Below, piece after piece: positions 1 to 11,436 of a stretch of DNA of 64,000 nt. This DNA is from Tethya wilhelma (taxonomy: Eukaryota > Porifera > Demospongiae > Tethyida > Tethyidae). The DNA is taken from assembly GCA_964030475.1 (NCBI GenBank), contig CAXIPT010000006.1:3629786-3693785 (forward strand), given 5' to 3'. The position numbers and the translations under genes were made by a program. A model generated the notes under the pieces. The model was not told the origin of the DNA and searched no databases. It saw only the letters and a program-made list of their open reading frames with translations. Each line of letters opens with the position of its first letter. Positions within the stretch are counted from its first letter, which is position 1.

Positions 1-152
1 TAGCAATCTACGAGAGAGCTCCGAGCACCGTAGACCCCCTGTGGGTTGAGGGGGCGGGGCACAACGATGTTGAACTCTACGGACAATATCTCGATCGTCT
101 AAGAAGATTCATCAACCACGATATTGTGTCTCCCACGTCTAACTCCTCCTAA
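1..152 (+). CDS. ABHD17: ABHD17-type serine hydrolase, C-terminal end only (partial)
   Basis: An open frame from base 3 to the TAA at 150-152 encodes 49 residues that include [19 protein letters not shown]. This closely matches the conserved C-terminus of ABHD17A/B/C (FAM108), where the His of GAGHND is the third member of the Ser-Asp-His catalytic triad. These alpha/beta hydrolases remove palmitate from membrane proteins such as RAS and synaptic scaffolds. Only the last exon, or part of it, lies in the window, so the start, the palmitoylated N-terminal Cys cluster and the nucleophile Ser cannot be seen. The short tail after the matching region (SPTSNSS) is not one I recognise from the family. 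The family call rests on about 40 residues but the motif is distinctive. Confidence 0.85.
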   Translation, partial: AIYERAPSTVDPLWVEGAGHNDVELYGQYLDRLRRFINHDIVSPTSNSS

Positions 153-529
153 CCTCTGTGTTGCACCTCTCGTCAGAAATAATTATTGGAGGGGTGCTGG
201 TAATTCATTTTCTCTTTCTCCTTGGAGTTGCTATTTTAATAGTCCCGTTGTGTTTTGTTTGTTTGTATGATAATAATTATTATTCTTATTATAGCAGGCT
301 TGGTGCTTCTTCTGAGAGCTCACACGTCTTTTCATTAGTGAAATTGTTATTTGTTAAGTTTTATCAGTATGACTGCATGTGTATAAGTGTATTCTTTATA
401 TATAATGTGTATCATGACATGTGCTTTCCTGTATTATACAATTCCTTTAATTAGAATACGGGAAAATTGAAAACAGGTTGGTGCGCGTTATTTAGAAAAT
501 TTGGTAACTTTGCTCCAGCACCACTCACC
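153..529. other. Intergenic, ABHD17 3' UTR and INTS14 promoter
   Basis: Between the ABHD17 stop and the INTS14 start codon are 377 bases, AT-rich and without a supported coding exon. An open frame at 158-454 has hydrophobic, low-complexity translation and no family resemblance. The stretch should hold the ABHD17 3' UTR and the INTS14 5' UTR and promoter; no clear TATA box was seen. Confidence 0.5.
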
Positions 530-3259
530 ATGCCTACTGTTGTTCTACTGGACAGGTCTTTGTCAATGCTGAGACCAGCATCAAAAGAAAAGCCTGATCT
601 CACTCGACAGGCTCTCGCAAACAACGGTCTGGACTGGTTCTTTGGCTACCTAGGCGAATGCCACTCTTTGGAATACACTAGTCTCCTCTCTTTCTCCTCA
701 ACATGTGAAGTAGCTGTTCCCTTTACGAGAAATTATACGACACTCAAAGAAAAACTGAGCAGTGTTGTTGTTCTGGACCGTACGGATCTCCACTCTGCTC
801 TAGCGTCAATGGTGGAGATTGTCATCAGTGAGTGGGGACCTTTTGTGCCTTGCCAAGCTGTGCTGGTCACGGATGGTTCCCCAGGTGTGAAGCACCAAGA
901 TGTGTCCCATCGCAAGCAGCCGCTCAATATACCATTCTCGTTCCAATTGCACGTGGTTTGTATAGCAACGAGGGAAGAACTCGCACAACCTTCTTGGTCG
1001 ACCAAACTCTCCCGACTCTGTGACACCACGGGTGTAAATCCGACCGAAGTCTACGTACCCACTGCGCCATTGAGCATCGACTCTGTGATGGGTGCATTTG
1101 TACAATTGACAAAAACCTGTTTCAAACCCTACTCAGGCATCTTGAAGTGTGGCCACTTACGATCGCAGATCAGTCTCTCTCCCTCCCCTAGCGTTCACCG
1201 GCCAAAATTTGACATTACAATCACACCCGACATCAAGTATCCCAAACTGGACGAGTGTTTTGGTAGCTTGCAGTATCCCTCGGAGATTGTCATATGTGGA
1301 TTCATCGACATCACTGCTCTCTCTGCCTGTCCTCACTACGCACGACATCTTGTCTTGGATCCGGAGATCAGCGATAGAGAACTGGAGAATAAATTGCTCT
1401 CTCCCACGGCAAAACGTCAGCGAGGAGTGAGTCTCAGCTCCGAGGAAAAGTTGTCGGTGGACGGGGGTGGTGGTGGAGCGCTGAACGAAGAGAGCCAAAG
1501 ACCTTCGTTTAGAGTGCTACTGCACGGGAGCCTCAAGTGCGAGTCAAAGGCAGCATTGGTCAAACTAGGGTAAGGAAAATGTTTCTTTTTTTAAGATGAC
1601 AATTTATTGTCTGACTGCAAACTTACATCACTTAGGGATACTTACAATAGATACTCTAACTTTATTATTTATTGATACGAGCTCGTAAAACAGGCCTTTT
1701 CCAATTCCTACTTTGCTTATTGCTAAGTGTAGAAAAGCAATAAAAGCATGTGAAGAGGGCCTGTTATGAAGATGTACACGCACAAATTCATCTCTCCACC
1801 CATGCAGGGAAAAGTGGTATGGATTGCTATTCTCCCAGACTTCCAACTCCAAGAAGGCCAATCTAGTTCTCTCTGTTTTTTATCCCAACGCCGAGATCCC
1901 TTGGCTTGGACCTCTCCTTTATCTCGGACCAAAACAATCCAACGTGGTTGATCCGAGGGTGCAGCAACAGAGTGAAGAGATCCCCTTTCCCGTTGCCCCG
2001 TCACATGCACTCAGTTTTCAAAATCCCAATAACTTGTTGTGGGCCAAAGAAGCAGTACTTCAAGTAGGTTGTGTGTGGGGGTGTTATGTACTTGAGTTAT
2101 AACTCTTGTGCGTCAAGATTCAGTTATAACTTAATTGAATTATGCTCAAGTTATAAATCATGCAAGCATAAGATTCAGTTATAACTTGAGTTATAATTAA
2201 GCATCAACATTCAATTATAACTCAAGCATCAACAGTTATAGCTTGAGTTATAATTCAATATATTTGGTTATAACTTGAAGTGAATATCCTATTTATCATT
2301 TCTTTTGGATTTATTTTCCTTCCAAGGCTGATGTTTCTAAGGTGATACGATACAGTAGGAAGCTACCAGACAAGGAGACATCGCTGATAAAGGTACACAC
2401 ACACACACACAATGAGCATGCACTTATACAATGTCATGTAGGATGTACATGCACAAACATGTACACTTCCATGCTGTCCATCTCTATAAGCCACTTCAGG
2501 CGGGTAGGGTGAGTTCCCATGGGACAAGAGAGGTTTTCAACCTACATGTATTGTACCAGGACATCCTAGCTCTCAAGGCTAGCCACCTGAGTGGCTCGGC
2601 CTTTTGTCAGTTTATTAGATACTCTATCTGAGCTGGCATTGGGAGGGTTCCTTTAGGTTTGGGATTGTTTGTAAAGATTAGACCATTTTGAGTTTTCATG
2701 TATAGTAGGATGTACCTTGTACTGTACACTGTCACTTGCACACTTATGCATGTAGGATGTACATGCACAAACAGTTATTTGTAAGAATTGCTACAAAAAA
2801 TCAGAGTTATCCTTGTTGTGAAGACACTGAAAAGGCACAGTATATTCCCAAGTTATTATTTTCTATGGAAATATTCGTGTCTTTGATGTTAAAATTTTAC
2901 AAAGGAAATAATTCATTGTGTTTCCTAACAAGTTTCCTCTGATGCAAGCTAGAATTTTTTCTATTTTTTGTAGTGAATCTAGCTCCTAACACTTCACAAC
3001 ACCAACACCAAACCGATTAAAATTTTGGTTGCAATTTAATTTTTCTTTCAATCTCTCTTGACTTCAGGAATTGAACAAGCTGCGGTCGGTGGCTCTCACC
3101 TACAACATGCCTGAGGTTGTCGACGTCTTGTGTTTCGTTCTCTCCAAAGAGGAGTCTTCTTCCTCAAACCCTCAAATTAAGACACTCCTTCAACAGTGCA
3201 TCTACTTTCTCTCTAATAATAAGAACCCTCAAGAAAAATTGGCCATTACTCACAAATAG
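530..3259 (+). CDS. INTS14: Integrator complex subunit 14 (VWA domain protein)
   Basis: Four exons keep phase: 530-1569, 1808-2063, 2327-2392 and 3068-3259, giving 517 residues, about the length of the human protein. The product begins MPTVVLLDRSLSM, a von Willebrand A domain whose MIDAS-like DxSxS is at residues 9-13. The C-terminal half carries NNLLWAKEAVLQ and the helical ELNKLRSVALTYNMPEVVDVL segment (written here as a landmark only). INTS14 forms a module with INTS13 and INTS10 that helps the Integrator complex bind nucleic acid and cleave snRNA and other nascent RNAs in the nucleus. The ATG at 530 is chosen because it gives the family N-terminus; the frame is open further upstream to 467, but those residues do not look conserved. 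It ends 138 bases from the stop of CFAP161, tail-to-tail. Confidence 0.95.
2088..2280. repeat. AT-rich tandem/palindromic repeat in INTS14 intron 2
   Basis: About eight degenerate copies of a unit built on TTATAACTTGAGTTATAA, with ATTCAGTTATAACT and AAGCATCAA spacers, fill most of INTS14 intron 2. Each unit is nearly self-complementary, so the array can form hairpins. It ends about 45 bases before exon 3. Confidence 0.75.
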
Positions 3260-3397
3260 TTGGCGCATTCAATTTCTGATCAAAATCACTTTTTTTTTTC
3301 CAGATACATTTTAAGTTTACTGTTCTTATTTGTAAGTGTACTGTTGTATCAAAAAAAAATTTGATCCTAGTATCGTGTGTCAGTCTTATGTAATGAT

Positions 3398-4118
3398 TTA
3401 CTGGTGCCCAGCTAGAGTTGTTGCCAGTTCAACAGGGTCTCCTGTGACTAGCATGAAGTGGTTGTGAATGTCTTCAGCTTTGTGTGTGTTAAACTTTGTG
3501 CAGGCTGTCAGTTCGTATTCACGACCAAACGGAGTCCTGTGTGTGTGTGTGTGTGTTTGAACTTGAAAAAGAAGTTAACAAATAGCTATTGTCAAACTCA
3601 CTTGTGTTTCCACTCTGTATTCACTGCCAGATGCTGGTTAGTCTTACAATGGTTGATAAAGATAGGTTGATTTACCTAAATCCAATCATAGTTGCGACAA
3701 AAAGACATAGCTAAAATAATTATAACTAGGAAGTCATTTATCAATACAATATTTTTGTTAAGTTGGTCATACATCAATATGATATTACAACAGTTACTAC
3801 GTAGTTGTAGCAACAAAGGTGCGTGTGGTGTAAACTTACTGGAACTGGTGTTCCTTCAGTTTCTAGTCTACCTTCCTGGTTGAAGCAGAGGATTTTCCTG
3901 CAATTAGCACACACAATTAGTTGCACTCAAGAGACCAAGCCTATCTTGTTATACACCCTAGTGATCAATACAATGTCATGGGAAATGGGCTGGATTGATC
4001 GTGTTACGTACCACGCTGATTTGTAGCTGATCTCGTCCTTCAGTTTGATCTCCTGTTCTCTGGTGTATTTGGAGTGCTCCATGAATGTGGCTCTATCACT
4101 CTGTAAGCTCAGCTACAC

Positions 4119-4155
<37 letters not shown>

Positions 4156-5130
4156 GAGTACACACGACAAATTACATACAGTATTGGAACCAAGACACAT
4201 ACACAAGCCTGAACTGTGAAGATCCATAAAATTTCACCCACACACGGTACCAGCACACACTGTGTCGCTATTTACCTGTCCTCCTTCATTTGGTAAAGTA
4301 GTAAGTGTGATATAATCTCCATAACAAATCACATCTTTAGACTTGTCATCGGCTGCTGTGAGCTCTTTATCATCCCTTTCATACCTACACCCACAAAAAC
4401 AAACAAAAGATCAAGCTGGATGATCATAAATTATACTCTAGCAATTTGAAAATAGGCCATTCACTGTATGCATACCTTCCTATGACAAAGACATTCCTTG
4501 GACATGGCTTAACATTGGTGGAGCAGGTCACGTTGCAGCCAGAGATGAGCTGCTTGGCTTCGTGGGCCTGAGCAGCAGAGATGTAGCCCGAGACGACCGA
4601 CTGGGTTGGTATGTGCATGAGACAGATGGTGTCTCCGACATGGAGTAGACCGTCAGGAGGACAGGAGAGCTTCACCTGTGAATTTTGAAATGGTCAGGGG
4701 TTGCAAATCTCATGACAGTAGTGGTTCATGTGACTAGCCTCGATTATTCCCAGGCTTCCCCCTCTCAGATAATATGAATGGGAAAAGGGGGCCGGGGGAA
4801 CAAGGCTATCATGTGACAGACTTATCCCTCGGATTTTGCCTTTAAAAGGGTGTGACTTTGAGGTCCACACAAACCATACCAATATACCTACCTACATACA
4901 TATACACATACCTCTTTGAGGATAGTGTGGAGGAGATTGGAGGCCTTTTGGATTATCAGCTCTCCCTTGTCCTTCTTGTCAAGGAAATCTTTTAGAAGAT
5001 CCTATCAAAATTGCATGAAAGTTTGGAATGTTTTGCAGCAAATATGATTGATGTAGCTAACCTCTTGAAGACAAAGGTCTTCATTCCAGTTTCCAACTCT
5101 CACAGAGGGGTTGTAGGAACGGACGCTCAT
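3398..5130 (-). CDS. CFAP161: Cilia- and flagella-associated protein 161
   Basis: Eight exons on the minus strand keep phase: 5062-5130, 4912-5001, 4476-4675, 4276-4384, 4012-4112, 3840-3897, 3602-3675 and 3398-3536. They encode 279 residues (human about 300). The family signature VRVGNWNEDLCLQE follows the start, and later landmarks are CPRNVFVIGR, INHCKTNQHLAV and HFMLVTGDP near the C-terminus. CFAP161 is a microtubule inner protein of motile-cilium doublets. The start at 5130 is 119 bases from the start of the coiled-coil gene on the other strand, with an RFX-type X-box between them, so ciliogenic control by RFX factors is likely. The last exon's acceptor is formed directly by a CA repeat. 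No frame damage was seen. Confidence 0.93.
4117..4153. repeat. (CA)n microsatellite
   Basis: An imperfect then perfect CA run immediately upstream, in transcript sense, of CFAP161 exon 5, whose acceptor lies at 4113-4114. Confidence 0.9.
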
Positions 5131-5249
5131 ACTTGAAAAGAAAACACCAACTTACCTCCTCTCTGGATCCAAAAGTATGTTTTGTTGCTATAGAAACGAA
5201 ATATTGAAATTCTAAATATCCGCAAATTCTACCCACGTGGACTAAATTC
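5131..5249. promoter_or_regulatory. Bidirectional promoter with RFX X-box
   Basis: The 119 bases between two divergent start codons contain GTTGCTATAGAAAC at 5184-5197. This is two inverted half-sites with a 2-bp spacer, as in the RFX X-box consensus GTNRCC-N(0-3)-RGYAAC; it differs from the consensus at one base in each half. X-boxes close to the start are typical of ciliary genes, and CFAP161 is one. Confidence 0.65.
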
Positions 5250-8200
5250 ATGAAGATGTCTACTTCAAGGGAAGATTCACAGCCCAGGCACTCATCTAAA
5301 GCTCGCCAGCACTCATCTACATCATCTGCAGGTCAAAAACTACCCTTGAGTTCGAAGCAAGAGTCATTGAGCGTTTCCAGCAAGGAAGGGTCGTCAAGAC
5401 GAACACAGAGTTCAAAAACTGCTCTAGGTAGTAGCAGTGCAACTAAACTAGAAGCTAAAAGTGGTTCCTCAATGGTGCCTAGTTCACATGAGGTGTACAG
5501 CAGCCAGGATGGAAGGAGTGCTGTTGTCAGCAAGTTAGAAAATGAGATAGTTGTAAGTGTGTTGCCGTATTCATAGATGGGCATGATGCACACAAATTTA
5601 TAAATTTTATGTTCTGCAGGATTTGAAAAGGGAGAATGCAACTTTAAAGCAGGAGCTATGTACCATAAAGTGAGCAGTGTCTACACTATGGTCCTTTTTC
5701 GTTAATAATAGATTCACATAATTAGTATTAAATTATTAGGTCCCTCCATGAGCAAATATTACATGAGTCTCCTAGTGAAAATTTTGACGAAAAAAGAGTC
5801 AACTTACTCAAGACACAGATATTTCAGCTCGAGAGACAAGTGAGTGAAATATCTTGGCTATGACAGCCACACAAACTGCAGGGTGTGTGTGTGTACACAT
5901 GTATTCAGGTACTCATGCTTTCTCAGACGATTGAAAACAACTCGAAAGTTTTGTTCGACGTTCACCAACTGATGGACACTCTTGAAGAAAATCTAAAGTA
6001 TATACCTTTTGCTGTAAACAAGAATGTCTCTGAGATGAAATTTCACTTCGTTTTGTTGTTATTGTTGCTTTTTTTGCTTGTTTGTTTGTTTTGCAATGTT
6101 CAGATCACTGTGTAGAGAGTGTTGCACTCGAAGAGGTCAAGAATTAGGCACTAGAGTCAAAGGTATCAAGGGAAGGTTATCAAAATGTGGCCAGGTTAAA
6201 CATACATCTACATACCATCTTTGATTTTTCAGAAGAATCTCTCTTTTATTAAATAAATCTTTCCTTTCTTGTAGAAATCTTCAATCGAGCAAGTAGCACA
6301 GCCATTGCACTTTATGAGTGGCTACCTAAAATCTGTCAATCAGTGTGTGAGTTCGAAATCAGACGATAACTTTGATTTTGACGATAGCGGAGTACCAGTG
6401 ACATTAATTGATGCCTGCATGGGAAGCATTCGTGGCCAACACCTCAACCTGGAACATATAGTGAGTACACTAATGTGTTGATCTATATGTGAAGCTAAAT
6501 TCAAATTACTTAGCCTGTATACATCTTAAGAATATGCCTTTTTTTACCAAATATATATCTAGATTGCTTCGTTCCTAAGCCACTTGCTACTTTTGGTGTG
6601 ATAGTTACAGATACTGTTTAGTTTGGGAAAAAGAAGGGGAAAAAATTCCTACAATGTCATACGTATTATACCTTCGCCACTCTCTTCAACAATGCAGGGT
6701 AGTCTGGAGACCAAGCTTGCTCAGCTCTACAGAAGTCTCACACAGCTCGGTGTCTCTCTGAAGACCACTCCTCCTCCTCCTCCAGCCTCGTCGTTGACTA
6801 GACCATCAGTGTTCCAGCCACTGGATGATCACTGTGATAGCTGCACAAGAGAGTGCTGCAAGCTGATTGCAGAGTCTTGTCATGGTCTGCTCTGTTTGTC
6901 ACTGCTCATGCCGACTGCACCACGGGTAAGGAAGATATACCAGCTGATATACCATATAGCTAGAAATTTTTGAGAAGTAAGATTTTTGTGGAGAGCTATA
7001 TAGGCAATTGTAAAACTTTTTGGGATTTTATTTTTGAGGATCAAGCAGTCCCTTCCCATATTATTGTATTTTTAGTGGGTAAAATTTCTGTGGATAAATT
7101 GCTGGTGATCCACCAAAACAGTAAACTTTATGCTCCTCGAAAATTTCTAGCTATACAGTAATAAAACTGAGTCAATCTAGCTGCACGATATCTAGTCAAT
7201 CTGAATGAACTTCAATAATTTAATTGCTTTACCACGAGTTATAGTTTTGTACTTTTTATAATATATAGCATGCATTAAATGGAGTGAGTGTAGTGCCAGC
7301 TCTGACAGCTAAGAATGTCATGAAAGAAAAGTTGCCAGCTTCACTACGAGGCAGGAAGGAAGTAAGATGAGTGATGTATAATAGAATGGTCATATACTCT
7401 AGCTACAACTGCATTAACTCTTACATATTTTAACCAATGGCTAGTTAGCATAAGTAATATCATTGATACATAATACGTGTGTATATTGACTTGTGGGTCG
7501 TACACAAATCCCCAGGTGAAAGAGGCTATTGACTCTATTTCAAACACATTCTGCTATCTTAATGAACGCAACCAATTGAAGGTAAATTATCTCAGAATGT
7601 AACTCAACATTCTCACAACTTTGACAATAATTATACTGTTGTCGGATCATTACTGTGAGCTCAATTTTAAAACGGTTATATACTCGATTGTTTTATTGTT
7701 TGTTTGTTTGTGTTTGTCTTTGAATCCTCTGCATGCAATAGTGCCAGGCACTGGAGGAAGAGCTTTGTTTTCATCGCTCCGTTTACAAACTTCAAACAAG
7801 CTATATGAAGTCTCTCTTTGAGTCTGTGAGGTAGCCCACACACAACATTGTAGTTTTATCATTTCTTTCAAGCAACAATCTGTCGTTGGACACATAGCCT
7901 TGTACAGTAGTTCCAAACAGGATAACCAAAGGCGTATCGTTTGTACGGTCATTGTTTTGAGCATAAACCACCTTAGCTGTATGTACGTAACTTGATCAAT
8001 TAAGTTACATGTATTATACAATGTCGTACATATTATTGCACATGTATTCTACAAGTGTACATAAGATGTCCTGTAGAGTTGTCCTGATGGGATGCAGGAC
8101 ATCTGCCATACATGTCCTGATCAATGTTGCCTACAATTGTATGTGCATACATACAGGACTGGCTATGAAAATTTTGAAGGGTCAATTCAGGAAATGATAT

Positions 8201-8470
8201 GTACACCTTTGCAAGGTAAAAAGACAAGTGCTATTGTCTGTATTATGATAGCTCCCTTAGTGACCATGGGCGTATATACTACTCCATATAATTATATAGA
8301 GCTATGGCCTATTATATGAATATATTTATGACGTCTAAATTTGCTGGTCATGAATATTGTTAAACAGAGTAATTAAGTGGCATGTGTGTACATAGATACA
8401 CACCCACTCTCTTTCTCTCTCACACACATACACATAGTCCTCTCTCTCTCTCTCTCTCTCTCTCACTCTN

Positions 8471-8529
<59 letters not shown>

Positions 8530-9171
8530 ATACAGTCATACTAGAGAAATACGATGAACTCAGTAAGTCAGCAAGTGACGAATCCTTGAGGCAATTTTTA
8601 CTCCTTTTTAAAGAGCACCATACACAGGTATAAATTATGCATGATCAAGCGATTAATTGACATGACCCCTCAGTTTATACAGCTAGGGATGTTGCACTAA
8701 TACAATCATACACTGTAGTATGTAATATATGACTATTGTTGCAGTTGAAACACACTTTATGTGATCTTCAAAGAAAGACTTCTCAAGAAGGTATCAATCA
8801 GTCCTAATTACAAGAGGCAGTATGTATATGTATATGTGGCTGTCACAGATATCATTATTCCTACTATAAATTGTGGCCATTTTTTTAAGTTTGCTGCTTT
8901 ATATTTCCCTAATGGAATATCCTTATCTAGGCTAATGTGATCAACTCCAAATTACGAGAACTTTTGCTCAATGTACTTGCCAGCAAATGTGTATACTTGT
9001 GTAGGCACTGTGCCTCTAACTTGGTATAGAGTGGGTATTAATTAGGATAACATTTTGAATGACCTTTGACCTCCTCATACAGGGGTAGATGCTCTCTCAG
9101 CATTTGGAGGACAGTTTTTTGCACAACTAAAGTCTCTCGAGGCAGAGTGTGCCAAGAAACTAGAAGAGTAA
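5250..9171 (+). CDS. Unrecognised coiled-coil protein, possibly ciliary or centrosomal
   Basis: I do not recognise this family. Exons: 5250-5552, 5620-5669, 5740-5839, 5909-5997, 6104-6194, 6275-6460, 6698-6925, 7269-7361, 7516-7581, about 7742-7825/7830, about 8536/8547-8627, 8745-8790 and 9083-9171, for about 500 residues. The N-terminal 95 residues are Ser-rich and look disordered. Heptad-like stretches follow (ENEIVDLKRENATLKQEL, then VNLLKTQIFQLERQ). A middle region has Cys-rich patches (LCRECCTRRG and CDSCTRECCKL) and a five-Pro run. The C-terminus is again helical and ends AKKLEE. Phase is kept through exon 10. The exon 10/11 join fails with the strongest sites but works with donor 7826 and acceptor 8545-8546. 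The shared X-box promoter with CFAP161 suggests, but does not prove, a ciliary or centrosomal job. Confidence 0.75.
6951..7161. mobile_element. MITE-like palindromic element, family A copy 1
   Basis: About 210 bases with near-complementary ends: it begins CATATAGCTAGAAATTTTTG and ends AAATTTCTAGCTATACAGTA. It lies in an intron of the coiled-coil gene. No coding capacity; probably non-autonomous. Similar copies lie near 13.3, 21.9 and 27.5 kb. Confidence 0.7.
8427..8523. repeat. (CT)n then (CA)n microsatellite with an N at 8470
   Basis: A CT run meets a CA run at one unresolved base. It lies between the two exons of the coiled-coil gene whose phases do not fit with the strongest splice sites, so sequence may be missing or misjoined here. 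Confidence 0.9.
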
Positions 9172-9468
9172 AACTATTTGAAACAATAATAACAATTATA
9201 CGCATCAATCTACAGTCATGTGTTATAAAGAGAATAATAATTACTGATTGCTACAAAATTTCCTAAATTTTCTTTAAAACTAGCAACAAAAATCAATTTT
9301 GGTGTGTGCTTGTGTACGTGCATACGTGCAGAAATATTTAAATTTTATTACTGCTTCTTAGCAACTGCAATCCAGTATACAACAAGAAAAAAAAAAAAAG
9401 GAAAAAAAAAAACGAAATCCCAAACACTGCTCCTAGTGTCAAAATGCTAGAGTCACCACCATACCATC
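9172..9468. other. Intergenic, tail-to-tail
   Basis: About 300 bases between the stops of the coiled-coil gene and tropomyosin A. AT-rich with A-runs near 9389-9411. No coding signal seen. Confidence 0.5.
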
Positions 9469-10471
9469 TTACATATCATTCAGCTCTGCAAGTGTGCTAT
9501 CCAACTCTTGTTTGACCTTTTCGTAGTTTTCTTCCGCCCTTTCTAAGTCAGCTGTACGAAAGAATAATATTATTAGATAAAATTAATGATAGCTAAACTG
9601 GAAGACAAACACTTATTAAGTTGCACAATAAGGGCAAGAAAAATTTTTCATGGATTCGGAATAATCCACTAGCTCTGTCCGCTTCTATCAAGTTACATGA
9701 TAGAGTTAGCAATTTTAAGGAGAGAAGATCGAATTTCATGATTCAAGTGTGGCTTTGCCGAGCAGGCAAGCTGGTAGGTGTATACATTATGATCAACTGA
9801 TTCTCATTGTGAGGGTTAGTGGTCACATGCTTGGAATGCAATTAATGGACTTGCCAGCTCAGCAAAGGTGTGCTCATTGATCATTGCACTGCCAATCTAC
9901 TACAGCAATATAGTTTTGTGCTTCAAAACAGTCAAAATTATCACAGCCTCAAATCTCAGCAACTACAGCAGCAAAATATATATTATTATTTCTACAAGAT
10001 CATTCAGATTTATGAACATAAGCACCATCAATTTTGTTGCTTGAGCTGCCTTTGAGATTTCGTGGGACAAACAGACCAACAGACAAAATGACTAGTATAA
10101 TCCTCTGCACGTGCTGTGTAACAAGGCTTAACAAGTTGCTCAAACCTGTTGTGCTCCACACAGACTGCGGTACTATCTAGCTATTCACTTAATCCCCACA
10201 GACATCTATAGCTGACAGCAACTTCTTTACAAAATGACCAAAAACTTATCCTCTTTACCCCCCCTCCACACACACACACACACACACACTCACTCACCTT
10301 CCAATGTATCGATTTCATGCATCTTTTGCTTCTTTTCTCGTTCCAGTTCCTCTGCTTTGGCTTGAGCTTCCTTAAAATTAGCCTCCATTTCTGCTGCTTT
10401 CTCTTCTGCTTTGTCTAGATCATCTTCCAAGAGCTTCATTTTTCTCCTCATGCTTTCAATTTCATCTTCAG

Positions 10472-10523
<52 letters not shown>

Positions 10524-10683
10524 TGATATTACAAAGTGTATGTGTGGGTTTTCCTTAAAACGACATGTACATGAACAGCACTCAATAATTGAGACTTAGA
10601 CACAACTAGAGCCTATTTTACTCACTTCTCTAAATATTGACACTAACACAATTTATACAGGCTGATTGAAGGCTTAATATTAT

Positions 10684-10754
<71 letters not shown>

Positions 10755-11039
10755 GACGCTAAAGACTACTTCCATGCTGGACAATGGGAAACAATTCAAG
10801 ACACAGAGTCACATGAAATAAAGTGGTAGTCTAACAGTCTGGCAGTAGCCATACACTGGTGTCCAGCACTACTATTAGTCTAGCATTGAAATCTTATTTG
10901 AAATCTAGAGGTGATGTATGATGAACAAGATATACCTTGTCTGCTCTCTCCTCAGCTTCTTTCCTCTTCTGTTCTGCTTCTTCATACTTCTCTATAGCCT
11001 CTTCTCTCTCCACCTTAAGGTTGGCCAACTTCCTCTTGN

Positions 11040-11076
<37 letters not shown>

Positions 11077-11380
11077 GACGCTAAAGACTACTTCCATGCT
11101 GGACAATGGGAAACAATTCAAGACACAGGGTCACATGAAATAAAGTGGTAGTCTTACAGTCTGGCAGTAGCTATACACTGGTGTATGGTAGCTGGACCAC
11201 TACTATTAGTCTAGCATTGAAATCTTATTTGAAATCTAGAGGTGATGTATGATGTGCAAGATATACCTTGTCTGCTCTTTCTTCAGCTTCTTTCCTCTTC
11301 TGTTCTGCTTCTTCATACTTCTCTATAGCCTCTTCTCTCTCCACCTTAAGGTTGGCCAACTTCCTCTTGATCTGTTCCAT
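9469..11380 (-). CDS. Short tropomyosin (tropomyosin A), about half length
   Basis: Three exons keep phase: 11267-11380 (start MEQIKRKLANLK), 10298-10472 and 9469-9551 (ends STLAELNDM). The product is 123 residues of continuous heptad coiled coil, rich in Glu, Lys and Ala. Its first exon (114 nt) and last exon (83 nt) equal those of the neighbouring tropomyosin B in length and phase. Its middle exon begins like B's exon 2 (MKLLEDDL) and ends like B's exon 6. It therefore looks like B with its centre deleted, leaving about three of six 40-residue actin-binding periods. I saw no further exon in the 745-base last intron. Tropomyosins dimerise along F-actin; whether this short form does is open. 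A second copy of exon 1, lacking the ATG, lies at 10936-11038. Confidence 0.8.
10476..10517. repeat. (GT)n microsatellite abutting a tropomyosin A acceptor
   Basis: In transcript sense this is a CA run whose last bases supply the CACAG acceptor of tropomyosin A exon 2. Confidence 0.9.
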
Positions 11381-11389
11381 CTTTCTCTC

Positions 11390-11395
<6 letters not shown>
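10687..11395. repeat. Tandem duplication of tropomyosin A exon 1 and flanks, joined at an N
   Basis: The block from the CA run at 10687 through 11038 is repeated from the CA run at 11040 to about 11395. Both copies contain the CAGTGACGCTAAAGACTACT landmark and the exon. Copies differ by a few substitutions and one small indel (CCAGCACT versus ATGGTAGCTGGACCACT). The first copy's exon is cut at the N at 11039, just before its start codon would appear. This fits two alleles laid side by side by an assembler, though a recent true duplication is possible. Confidence 0.8.

Positions 11396-11434
<39 letters not shown>
11396..11434. repeat. (CA)n microsatellite
   Basis: A CA run directly upstream, in transcript sense, of the tropomyosin A start exon. 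Confidence 0.9.

Positions 11435-11436
<2 letters not shown>

Noticed and set aside
158..454. 98-residue open frame upstream of INTS14
   Set aside because: Hydrophobic low-complexity translation of AT-rich sequence in the ABHD17 3' UTR/INTS14 5' region; no family likeness.
733..1498. Antisense open frames across INTS14 exon 1
   Set aside because: Shadows of the real coding strand; no splice or family support.
2393..2420. Repeat arrays as possible CRISPR
   Set aside because: Simple dinucleotide or degenerate tandem repeats in a eukaryotic genome, with no spacers of constant length.
8335..8633. Frames of repeated Cys-Val or Thr-His
   Set aside because: Translations of microsatellites.
10936..11038. 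Second tropomyosin A first exon as an alternative start exon
   Set aside because: It lacks a start codon because of the N at 11039, and its near identity to 11267-11380 fits an allelic copy; kept as a repeat rather than an exon.
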